From positions 1 to 10,100 of the forward strand of contig CALWMT010000072.1 in the NCBI GenBank assembly GCA_944382045.1: a stretch of DNA of 10,100 bases. Direction: 5' to 3'. The translations under genes and the position numbers were made by a program. Below the pieces are notes generated by a model. It made no database searches and had not been told where the DNA came from. It was given only the letters and a program-made list of their open reading frames with translations. Below are positions 5,056 through 10,100 of the stretch, piece by piece. How positions within the stretch are numbered: the first letter of the stretch is position 1; the number at the start of each line of letters is the position of its first letter. The stretch comes from an uncultured Enterocloster sp. (GTDB taxonomy: Bacteria; Bacillota; Clostridia; Lachnospirales; Lachnospiraceae).

Positions 5056-6345
5056 TTACTTGTAATAATCAAATTCCAGGCCGTACATCCGCACGGTGTC
5101 TCCGTCCTGGATTCCTGCCTTTTCCAGATCTCCCAGGATTCCTGTGTCCTTTAAGAACTTCTGGAAGAACTCAAAGCCCTTTTCCGAGTCCAGATTGGTG
5201 TAGCCAAGCATTTTCTCGATTCTGGGGCCCTCCACCACAAATGCGCCGTCCTCCGCCTGTGATACAGTGTAGGGAAGGTTCCGGCTGTCTGCGTACTGCA
5301 CCTCGAATTCCTTTTCAAATATAACAGGAGTCTGGTCCACAGTGCCCAGGAGCTTATAGACATGCCACAAAAGCTCCTTTATTCCCTGGCCGCTGGCTGC
5401 GGAGATGGAAAATACCTGGATGCCCTGGGGCTCGAATTCCTCTCTCAGGCGGTCCAGTATCGCCTGCGCCTCCTCAGGATCCCCCACTGCGTCCATCTTG
5501 TTGGCCGCAATGACCTGGGGCCGGTCGAGAAGGCCCGGGTTGTAGGCGGCAAGCTCCTGGGTGATGGTGCGGATGTCCTGGGCAGGATCCCGGCCCTCCA
5601 CGGAGGCCGCGTCAACCACGTGTATCAGAACCTTGGTGCGCTCAATATGGCGCAGGAAGGAATGCCCCAGGCCGATGCCCTGGCTGGCGCCCTCGATGAG
5701 GCCAGGAATATCCGCCATGACAAATCCGGCTCCGTCTCCCAGGTCTACCACGCCCAGGTGGGGATTGATGGTGGTGAAATGATAGTTCGCAATCTGAGGG
5801 CGGGCATTGCTGACCCGGGAGAGAAGGGTTGATTTGCCCACATTGGGAAATCCAACCAGTCCCACGTCCGCGATGACCTTTAGCTCCAGCTGCACCCACA
5901 GCTCGCCCCCGGCCTGTCCCGGCTGGGCATACTTGGGAACCTGCATGGTGGAGGTGGCAAAGTGCATATTGCCCAGTCCGCCCTTGCCGCCCTTTAGAAT
6001 CACCTCGCGGGTGTTTTCGCCGGACATATCGGCAATTACCTTTCCGGTCTCAAAATCCTTGATCACCGTGCCCTCCGGAACCTTGATCACCAGATCCGCT
6101 CCGTCCGCCCCATGGCAGCGGCGCTTGCCTCCGGGCTGTCCGTCCTTTGCCACGTACTTGCGGACATGGCGGAAATCCGACAGAGTATTCTTTCCCTTGT
6201 CAACCTGGAAAATAATATCTCCGCCCCTTCCGCCGTCCCCGCCGTCCGGGCCGCCGCTGGGGACATAAAGCTCCCGGCGGAAGGACACGTGGCCGTCCCC
6301 TCCTTTGCCGGATTTAATGAAAATTTTTGCGTTATCGGCAAACAT
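5056..6345 (-). CDS. obg: Obg GTPase (large-subunit assembly and stress regulator)
   Basis: 429 residues in three domains, as in Bacillus Obg. The N-terminal glycine-rich Obg fold (1-158) begins FADNAKIFIKSGKGGDG and has repeated GGxGG runs. The GTPase domain (about 159-330) has G1 GFPNVGKST (165-173), G2 FTTINPHLG (190-198), G3 DIPGLIEGA (212-220), G4 NKMD (282-285) and G5 SAAS (315-318). The C-terminal OCT domain spans about 345-429. Obg is essential, binds the 50S precursor and links ribosome assembly with stress and sporulation signals. The ATG at 6343-6345 has GGGAGG (complement of 6353-6358) 7 nt upstream. It lies after the rpmA terminator and has no visible promoter of its own, so it may depend on read-through. 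All G motifs are intact. Confidence 0.98.
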   Translation of the reverse strand: MFADNAKIFIKSGKGGDGHVSFRRELYVPSGGPDGGDGGRGGDIIFQVDKGKNTLSDFRHVRKYVAKDGQPGGKRRCHGADGADLVIKVPEGTVIKDFETGKVIADMSGENTREVILKGGKGGLGNMHFATSTMQVPKYAQPGQAGGELWVQLELKVIADVGLVGFPNVGKSTLLSRVSNARPQIANYHFTTINPHLGVVDLGDGAGFVMADIPGLIEGASQGIGLGHSFLRHIERTKVLIHVVDAASVEGRDPAQDIRTITQELAAYNPGLLDRPQVIAANKMDAVGDPEEAQAILDRLREEFEPQGIQVFSISAASGQGIKELLWHVYKLLGTVDQTPVIFEKEFEVQYADSRNLPYTVSQAEDGAFVVEGPRIEKMLGYTNLDSEKGFEFFQKFLKDTGILGDLEKAGIQDGDTVRMYGLEFDYYK

Positions 6346-6437
6346 ACACTGGCCTCCCTAGTGATGGCAGCTGCTGACGTGCGGCCTGGCGTGCCCGGCC
6401 TCGCGGGCGGCGCAGCAGGCCAGCGGCTGCTGGTGGT

Positions 6438-6468
6438 AAAAAAGGCTCCATACACACCGTATGGAGCC
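6438..6468 (-). terminator. Rho-independent terminator between rpmA and obg
   Basis: On the minus strand a perfect 10-bp stem (GGCTCCATAC with GTATGGAGCC; 6444-6453 and 6459-6468) with a 5-nt loop is followed by six T. It begins 8 nt after the rpmA stop. It should end most rplU-prp-rpmA transcripts and reduce obg expression. The following GC-rich 85 or so bp (6352-6437) contain only the obg ribosome binding site and no promoter I can recognise. Confidence 0.92.
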
Positions 6469-6476
6469 CCTGAAAC

Positions 6477-6767
6477 TTACTCGTTGATCGCTCTGGGATA
6501 TACAGAAACCTGCTTTCTGTCTCTGCCCTTCCTCTCGAACTTCACAACTCCGTCTACCAAAGCAAACAAGGTATCGTCGCCGCCCCTGCCTACGTTGTTG
6601 CCGGGATGGATGTGGGTGCCGCGCTGTCTGTACAGGATGTTTCCTGCAAGCACGAACTGTCCGTCCGCTCTCTTGGCTCCCAGTCTCTTGGACTCGGAAT
6701 CACGGCCGTTCTTTGTAGAACCAACACCCTTTTTATGAGCAAATAACTGAAGGTTCATCGTCAACAT
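6477..6767 (-). CDS. rpmA: 50S ribosomal protein L27 with Prp-cleaved N-terminal extension
   Basis: 96 residues. L27 sits near the peptidyl-transferase centre and its N-terminal tail reaches the P-site tRNA. Here the protein begins MLTMNLQLFAHKKG, the Firmicutes-type extension that must be removed: known cleavage in this family falls after the Phe of the LQxF motif, here between F9 and A10, exposing the AHKKG tail. The rest is typical (GSTKNGRDSESKRLG, then a GNILYRQRGT.IHPG.NVG block). The ATG at 6765-6767 has GAGGAGG (complement of 6776-6782) at 8-nt spacing. That ribosome binding site is also the last codons of prp, so the two are adjacent and coupled. A second Met at position 4 would leave the cleavage site intact. 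Confidence 0.98.
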   Translation of the reverse strand: MLTMNLQLFAHKKGVGSTKNGRDSESKRLGAKRADGQFVLAGNILYRQRGTHIHPGNNVGRGGDDTLFALVDGVVKFERKGRDRKQVSVYPRAINE

Positions 6768-6770
6768 GTC

Positions 6771-7112
6771 TTACACCTCCTCAAAACGGATGATAATATA
6801 GGTTTTCCCATAGTCTCTCTCAATATTCTTAAGTCCCAATACAAGAGAGCTTATGAGCAGCTTGGATTCAGGGCTTATCTTCGAGGTGAAATGGAAGGAA
6901 AACTGCACGTCCTCCGTCCCCGCCTCCCCCTCAAAGGAGTCTTCCGTAAATGCCTCCACTGAATTGTAGAAATTGATCGCCAGCGCGGATACCGCTGCGC
7001 AGATGATGTCCTCCCCTGCGTCGGCCCATCCCGCGTGTCCCTCAATCTCTATCCCGCAGTAGGACGCATTCCCCAAATCATCGGAAGTCTGAAACACTGT
7101 GGCCGTAATCAT
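6771..7112 (-). CDS. prp: Ribosomal-processing cysteine protease Prp
   Basis: 113 residues. Prp cleaves the N-terminal extension of L27 after Phe, which is needed for functional ribosomes in the Firmicutes that have it. The catalytic pair is H26 (EGHAG) and C38 (EDIICAAVSAL), in the usual spacing. The gene lies between rplU and rpmA, the standard place. The ATG at 7110-7112 follows the rplU stop after only 3 nt and has no convincing Shine-Dalgarno sequence, so translation probably depends on re-initiation after rplU, which would keep the protease scarcer than the ribosomal proteins. The C-terminal residues FEEV are encoded by the rpmA ribosome binding site. Confidence 0.95.
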   Translation of the reverse strand: MITATVFQTSDDLGNASYCGIEIEGHAGWADAGEDIICAAVSALAINFYNSVEAFTEDSFEGEAGTEDVQFSFHFTSKISPESKLLISSLVLGLKNIERDYGKTYIIIRFEEV

Positions 7113-7115
7113 GGC

Positions 7116-7424
7116 TTACGCGTTGATCTTGTCAATCTTTACCTGGGTATAGAGCTGTCTGTGGCCGTTCTTCTTGTGATAGCCAGTCTTTCTCTTATAC
7201 TTGTAAACGATCACCTTTCTGCCCTTTCCTTCCTTCTCAACTGTGGCTGTCACAGTCGCGCCGGAAACGGTGGGGCATCCAATCTGCAGCTCGCCGTTGT
7301 TCACTGCCAGTACCTGGTCGAATGTTACGGTCTGGCCGGCGTCAACACCCAGCTTCTCAACCTTAATGACATCGCCTTCTTCTACCTTGTACTGCTTTCC
7401 GCCTGTTGCAATAATCGCGTACAT
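7116..7424 (-). CDS. rplU: 50S ribosomal protein L21
   Basis: 102 residues from the ATG at 7422-7424, giving the canonical start MYAIIATGGKQYKV. AGGAGG (complement of 7433-7438) lies 8 nt upstream. An in-frame GTG at 7431-7433 falls directly on the ribosome binding site and is rejected as a start. L21 binds 23S rRNA in the large subunit. The C-terminal RRNA-contact segment (YKYKRKTGYHKKNGHRQ.Y) is present and complete. It is the first gene of the rplU-prp-rpmA transcript, with its own sigma-A promoter and a structured leader of about 130 nt. Confidence 0.98.
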   Translation of the reverse strand: MYAIIATGGKQYKVEEGDVIKVEKLGVDAGQTVTFDQVLAVNNGELQIGCPTVSGATVTATVEKEGKGRKVIVYKYKRKTGYHKKNGHRQLYTQVKIDKINA

Positions 7425-7556
7425 CAAAGGCACCTCCTATTATCATTACTCGCCAGCTTCGGCGGCCTGTCCAAAAGAACGTCCGGCAGGAACCCTGCGA
7501 ACGTCCGCGCAAACTGCAAATGGGCAGACTCTTAGAAGCCCCGCTGTGCGGCATAC
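7425..7556 (-). promoter_or_regulatory. Structured 5' leader of rplU (L21-leader-like)
   Basis: About 130 nt separate the promoter from the rplU start. Three hairpins are visible on the minus strand: CCGC-ACA-GCGG near the 5' end (7541-7551), GCAGG-GTT-CCTGC in the middle (7486-7498) flanked by two direct copies of CGGACGTTC (7477-7485 and 7499-7507), and a CGCC/GGCG stem near the ribosome binding site. Its position and length fit the Firmicutes L21 leader, thought to allow autoregulation by L21. I did not match it to a covariance model. Confidence 0.6.
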
Positions 7557-7562
7557 TCAATT

Positions 7563-7591
7563 ATAATAGCATCCGTGGGTGGGACTGTCAA
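7563..7591 (-). promoter_or_regulatory. Sigma-A promoter of the rplU-prp-rpmA(-obg) operon
   Basis: On the minus strand there is a perfect -35 TTGACA (complement of 7586-7591), a 17-bp spacer and a -10 TATTAT (complement of 7563-7568); an overlapping TATAAT lies 3 bp further down. The -35 is only 32 bp from the stop of the upstream histidine kinase remnant, with no terminator between. The strength suits a ribosomal protein operon. Confidence 0.88.
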
Positions 7592-7623
7592 CTGTTTTTT
7601 GAAAATTATTCACAGCGCCGTTA

Positions 7624-8033
7624 CTACTCAGCCGCCGCGGTCATGTCCCCCAGATTCAGGGACTCCCCATGGTGAACAGGCAGTCCCAGCCGGTAAACTG
7701 CTCCGTGAAGAGGCGCGCTCTTATTTTCCACACCTGCAGTCCCACCCATATATTCCATGCCGGCCTTCACGATGGAGAGCCCCAAACCGAATTTTCCATT
7801 CTCTCCCTTATAAAACCGGTCAAATATATGGGGGAGCAGCTTACTGGCAATGCCGGGCCCATCGTCCTCTACCCATATCTCCGCCCATTCTCCCTGTTCT
7901 CTATCCGCTCTGTCAGCCTCCAGACTGTTTCCAGGACAACCGTGCGCCTGGAATCCCGCAGCTTTTTCCTGAGATGCTTCATCAGCAGCAGGATATTCTC
8001 CTCATCATCCGCCAGATAAATCAATTTTGCCAT
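7624..8033 (-). pseudogene. Deletion remnant: response-regulator start joined to histidine-kinase ATPase end
   Basis: The start is a well-formed response regulator: ATG 8031-8033 with GGGAGG 8 nt upstream, reading MAKLIYLADDEENI, where DDE is the acidic pocket of a receiver domain. This frame runs for only 54 codons to a TAG at 7869-7871. From about 7890 the neighbouring frame encodes the C-terminal half of a sensor kinase ATPase domain: EIWVEDDGPGI (G1 box), HIFDRFYKG (F box), FGLGLSIVK (G2 box), then GGTAGVEN and a terminal strand, ending at TAG 7624-7626. Most of the receiver, the regulator's DNA-binding domain, the kinase membrane part, its phospho-acceptor histidine and the N box are missing. 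The segment RTVVLETVW in the first frame may already be kinase sequence, implying a large deletion plus a 1-nt frameshift. It is non-functional as a signalling pair. Confidence 0.85.
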
Positions 8034-8091
8034 GTCAGCTGCCTCCCAAAAAACGCAGCAGTTTACCCGCTGTCTGAACTTCTACAGAAAA

Positions 8092-8120
8092 ATCATACCT
8101 TTTATTCAGAAAAATGTAAA
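8092..8120 (-). promoter_or_regulatory. Promoter of the two-component remnant
   Basis: TTTACA (complement of 8115-8120), a 17-bp spacer and TATGAT (complement of 8092-8097) form a good sigma-A promoter about 60 nt before the remnant's start. The sequence CAGAAAAAT (plus strand) occurs at 8085-8093 and 8107-8115, exactly 22 bp apart, overlapping the -10 and the -35; this is a plausible autoregulatory site of the lost response regulator. Confidence 0.7.
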
Positions 8121-8258
8121 TGGCTGCCGCAATTTTGCCACAATCTTCCTCCTTTTTTTGCCAGATGCTTTATTCTATAGGTGCACAGGAGATGTGCAAT
8201 ACAAACCGCGTTAACCGGCTATCACAAATCATTACAAACGGAAAGGATGGATTCAAGT

Positions 8259-8384
8259 ATGAAAAAAGGATTTAACGCATTTTGTCTGGCAGCGGCGCTG
8301 AGCGCCTTGCAAATGTCCAGGCAGCCAACGCGCTGTGGCTGCAGATCCAGGAGATGTTGGGAGAATAAACTAGCAAAAGATTAA
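8259..8384 (+). pseudogene. Probable frameshifted remnant of a small exported protein
   Basis: The ATG at 8259 opens a signal-peptide-like start, MKKGFNAFCLAAALSAL, then the frame becomes unlikely: a basic run with Cys and Arg (CGCRSRRCW) ending at TAA 8382-8384. In the neighbouring frame from 8309 the same DNA reads ANVQAANALWLQIQEMLGE and stops at TAA 8366, a natural-looking continuation and C-terminus. This suggests a small secreted protein broken by a short deletion or frameshift near 8305-8312. The ribosome binding site is weak (AAAGGA, about 11 nt upstream). It is divergent from the two-component remnant and may have been part of the same lost locus. No family is recognised. The intergenic stretch 8041-8258 holds only the remnant's promoter and repeats described elsewhere. 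Confidence 0.5.
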
Positions 8385-8427
8385 GTAAAGCCACCTAATC
8401 GTCAAATTATCTATACTAATGCTAAGG

Positions 8428-8451
8428 AAGCCGCCCGGTATTGGGCGGCTT
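8428..8451. terminator. GC-rich hairpin between two convergent units, probable terminator
   Basis: A 9-bp stem, AAGCCGCCC with GGGCGGCTT, with a 6-nt loop, lies between the plus-strand remnant and the minus-strand exported-protein gene. The T run is short in both directions (CTTTCC on plus, CTTCCTT on minus), so efficiency is uncertain. It probably ends the gene at 8475-9116. Confidence 0.6.
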
Positions 8452-8474
8452 TCCTGTCCTTCGTCCAGCTGACG

Positions 8475-9116
8475 TCACTGTGGGCTGACAGCAGCTATTT
8501 TTTCAATCTCACGCACATCGGTCAGCTCCAGATACTGGCCCTCCTCCACAGTGATGACTGTGGGATCCACAAAACGTCCGTATCCGTCAATGTAATCGTA
8601 GTAATAGCGGACGTCATTGTACAGGGCCCAGCTTCCTCCCTCTGAGGTGAGGGCCGTGAGCTGGTAAGTTCCGGGCTCCATGTCCCTTCCTACCTTGTAC
8701 ATGCCGCTCACCCCCGGCAGGATGTCCGCCTCCTCTGCGGCTATGGCCCAGCCGTCCGAGAGGACCAGATACTGGCCGTTATAGAGAGTGATGAGGCCGT
8801 GGTGCTGAAAGCGCAGCTCGGCGATGCGGCGCTCGTCCGATTCATCCTTATAGAGAGTAAGGCTGCAGTAGGAATAGGTGCTGTCTGTGGAATCGTCCGA
8901 GGTGAAAATGGCGTACTCTCCCGCAGGCATGTCCTGCCCGATTACATAGCTGCCTGCGGCGTAGGTCTGGGCGGGGAATGCAGCTGCCGCTGCTTCCTCC
9001 GCTATAGATGTCCCTGTCTCTTCAGCCGCAGACGGGAAAGCCGCTGCGCCTGCCAGGGTGAGACTGAGAGCGGTGGACAGACATTTTCTTTTCCATGCTT
9101 TGCAGATGCACTTCAA
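8475..9116 (-). CDS. Exported protein of unknown function with two tandem copies of a small beta-rich domain
   Basis: 213 residues if started at TTG 9114-9116, which has AAGGAGG (complement of 9125-9131) 8 nt upstream; a longer frame from ATG 9179 places the promoter and ribosome binding site inside the coding region and is rejected. Residues 1-31 form a signal peptide: basic start, a hydrophobic core (LSTALSLTLAGAAAF), and likely cleavage near PSAA. An Ala/Glu-rich linker follows. Two related units come next: 54-125 (GSYVIGQDMPAGEY ... LTLY ... ITLYNGQYLVLSDGWAI) and 137-203 (GMYKVGRDMEPGTY ... WALY ... ITVEEGQYLELTDV). Both share a 'G.Y..G.DM..G.Y' opening, an 'ALY/LTLY' strand and an 'I...GQYL.L' ending. 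I have seen such units in clostridial secreted proteins but know no function. It is likely extracellular or wall-associated, encoded alone with its own promoter. Confidence 0.8.
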   Translation of the reverse strand: MKCICKAWKRKCLSTALSLTLAGAAAFPSAAEETGTSIAEEAAAAAFPAQTYAAGSYVIGQDMPAGEYAIFTSDDSTDSTYSYCSLTLYKDESDERRIAELRFQHHGLITLYNGQYLVLSDGWAIAAEEADILPGVSGMYKVGRDMEPGTYQLTALTSEGGSWALYNDVRYYYDYIDGYGRFVDPTVITVEEGQYLELTDVREIEKIAAVSPQ

Positions 9117-9150
9117 AAGGGGTTCCTCCTTTTTTCTTTCTCTTAGAAAA

Positions 9151-9179
9151 AGGATATCCCAAAGCCGCCCGGCCGTCAA
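9151..9179 (-). promoter_or_regulatory. Putative promoter of the two-repeat exported protein
   Basis: TTGACG (complement of 9174-9179), a 17-bp spacer and TATCCT (complement of 9151-9156) lie about 35 nt before the chosen TTG start. The -35 is good and the -10 is moderate. Its location supports the short form of the protein. Confidence 0.6.
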
Positions 9180-9263
9180 TGGATGTCACGTTTTTTTCAC
9201 AATTTGGCTGTTCCGGCATTTAAGATTGAACGAATCTACCGCACCCAAAACGATCCTAGTATC

Positions 9264-10100
9264 CTACTGCTTCCGCCAGGTACTGGGCGAGAACAGAACC
9301 AGAACCGGGAAGAGCTCCAGCCGTCCGGCCAGCATGTCAAAGATAAGCACGGACTTTGACAGGTAGGACAGGACCGAATAATTTGACATGGGGCCAACTG
9401 CGGAAAGTCCAGGGCCTACATTGTTAAAATTTGCTGCAACAGCCGAAAACGAAGTCATAAAGTCATAGTTGTCCAAGCTTACAATAAGAATAGACAAGAA
9501 GAACAGGAAAAAATACACAATGATATAGGAATTCAATGTCCGCAGGGTTCCCTGAGCCAGCGTCTTTCCCTCATATTTGATGACTTTGACGCTTCGGGGA
9601 TGGATAACGGTCCCCAGCTCCCGAACAGCCTCCTTAAAAGCAATCATAACCCGTGAGACCTTCATGCCGCCTCCCGTACTGCCGGCGCAGGCGCCTATCA
9701 TCATGAGGAGCAGCAGAATGTATTTGGAAAATTCCGGCCATTTGTCAAAGTCCACCGTAGCATAGCCCGTGGTTGTTATGATGGAGGCCACCTGAAACAG
9801 AACGTGGTGAACAGCCATAAACAGAGAGGAGAAGCTTTCCCGGGCATTTAAGGTGATAAAAAGGACTGCTGCTGCTACGATGATGAAGTATCCCCGCATC
9901 TCCTCACAGCGCAGGGCGTCCATAGGTTTTTTTGCCAGAAAAAGATAGTATACGTTAAAGTTCACGCCGAACAGGAGCATAAAAATCGATATTACAGCCT
10001 GCTGATATACCGTATAATCCGCCTGTCCGGAATTCAAGCAGGAAAATCCGCCGGTGCCTGCGGTGCCGAAGGCCATGCAGAGCGTGTCAAATAAGGGCAT
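9264..10100 (-). CDS. trkH: TrkH/KtrB-family potassium transporter, C-terminal part (5' end outside window)
   Basis: 278 residues are visible and the frame runs off the right edge; the family is about 450-490 residues, so the N-terminal third or more is missing and the Met at the edge is probably internal. This is the membrane subunit of K+ uptake, working with a cytosolic TrkA/KtrA regulator. Selectivity-filter loops are recognisable: FGTAGTGGF (11-19), ITTTGYA (108-114) and NNVGPGLSAVG (216-226), each with the conserved Gly. The intramembrane gate-type segment GACAGSTGGGMKVSR spans 136-150. Several hydrophobic helices alternate with these. The C-terminus (MLAGRLELFPVLVLFSP) is typical and complete. 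Because the 5' part is unseen, a trkA partner cannot be judged; none lies downstream. The 147-bp gap to the next gene has no clear terminator. Confidence 0.94.
   Translation of the reverse strand: MPLFDTLCMAFGTAGTGGFSCLNSGQADYTVYQQAVISIFMLLFGVNFNVYYLFLAKKPMDALRCEEMRGYFIIVAAAVLFITLNARESFSSLFMAVHHVLFQVASIITTTGYATVDFDKWPEFSKYILLLLMMIGACAGSTGGGMKVSRVMIAFKEAVRELGTVIHPRSVKVIKYEGKTLAQGTLRTLNSYIIVYFFLFFLSILIVSLDNYDFMTSFSAVAANFNNVGPGLSAVGPMSNYSVLSYLSKSVLIFDMLAGRLELFPVLVLFSPSTWRKQ

Noticed and set aside
6112..6738. Plus-strand open frame of 208 residues opposite obg and rpmA
   Set aside because: It is antisense to two unmistakable conserved genes and spans a terminator; it is a GC-rich shadow frame.
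7575..8180. Open plus-strand frames of 201 and 116 residues across 7575-8180
   Set aside because: They lie antisense to the response-regulator/histidine-kinase remnant, whose minus-strand protein motifs (DDGPGI, FGLGLSIVK) are clear. The plus-strand products show no motif and no good ribosome binding site.
1..10100. CRISPR array, insertion sequence, tRNA or rRNA genes
   Set aside because: No regularly spaced repeats, transposase frames, terminal inverted repeats with target duplications, or tRNA/rRNA-like sequence were seen.

Overview
The window looks like chromosomal DNA from a Gram-positive anaerobe of the class Clostridia, most likely a Lachnospiraceae-type gut bacterium. The reasons are the gene order rplU-prp-rpmA-obg-yhbY-nadD-yqeK-rsfS, a lexA gene divergent from a small LysM (YneA-like) gene with GAAC-N4-GTTC-type SOS boxes, strong AGGAGG ribosome binding sites, a flavodoxin next to a DUF3793-type gene, and fairly GC-rich coding DNA separated by AT-rich promoters. 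Family-level placement is inference from protein style.

Layout. 1-630 (+): 3' part of a LysR-type regulator, cut by the window edge. 586-1659 (-): a two-gene operon, DUF3793-family protein then flavodoxin, preceded by a perfect 24-bp palindrome. 1732-2344: a terminator, the small membrane-anchored LysM gene (-), and a roughly 200-bp divergent control region with four LexA-box-like sites. 2345-2959 (+): lexA, ending at a hairpin terminator that can also serve the convergent rsfS. 3056-7590 (-): a housekeeping block of eight genes for ribosome assembly and silencing (rplU, prp, rpmA, obg, yhbY, rsfS), NAD synthesis (nadD) and an HD phosphohydrolase (yqeK). Its promoter and structured L21-type leader lie at 7425-7591. 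A terminator after rpmA and a 25-bp palindrome before nadD divide the block into likely sub-transcripts.

7624-8384 is a decayed patch. A response-regulator start with intact promoter and ribosome binding site runs into the ATPase end of a sensor histidine kinase, with most of both genes missing. Divergent from it is a signal-peptide ORF that looks frameshifted. 8475-9116 (-) encodes an exported protein of two tandem copies of a small domain, starting at TTG behind its own promoter. 9264-10100 (-) is the C-terminal half of a TrkH-type potassium transporter, cut by the right edge.

How the genes work together. lexA and the LysM gene form the classical SOS pair: LexA represses both, and damage releases a division inhibitor. 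The rplU block couples L21/L27 production to Prp, the protease that trims the N-terminal tail of L27, and to the assembly GTPase Obg. The flavodoxin/DUF3793 pair is probably a regulated electron-transfer or iron-related cassette, but the role of DUF3793 is unknown. I found no wholly new system. The best leads are the palindromic operator before the DUF3793-flavodoxin operon, the four-box SOS region, the palindrome before nadD, the two-component deletion scar and the two-repeat exported protein.
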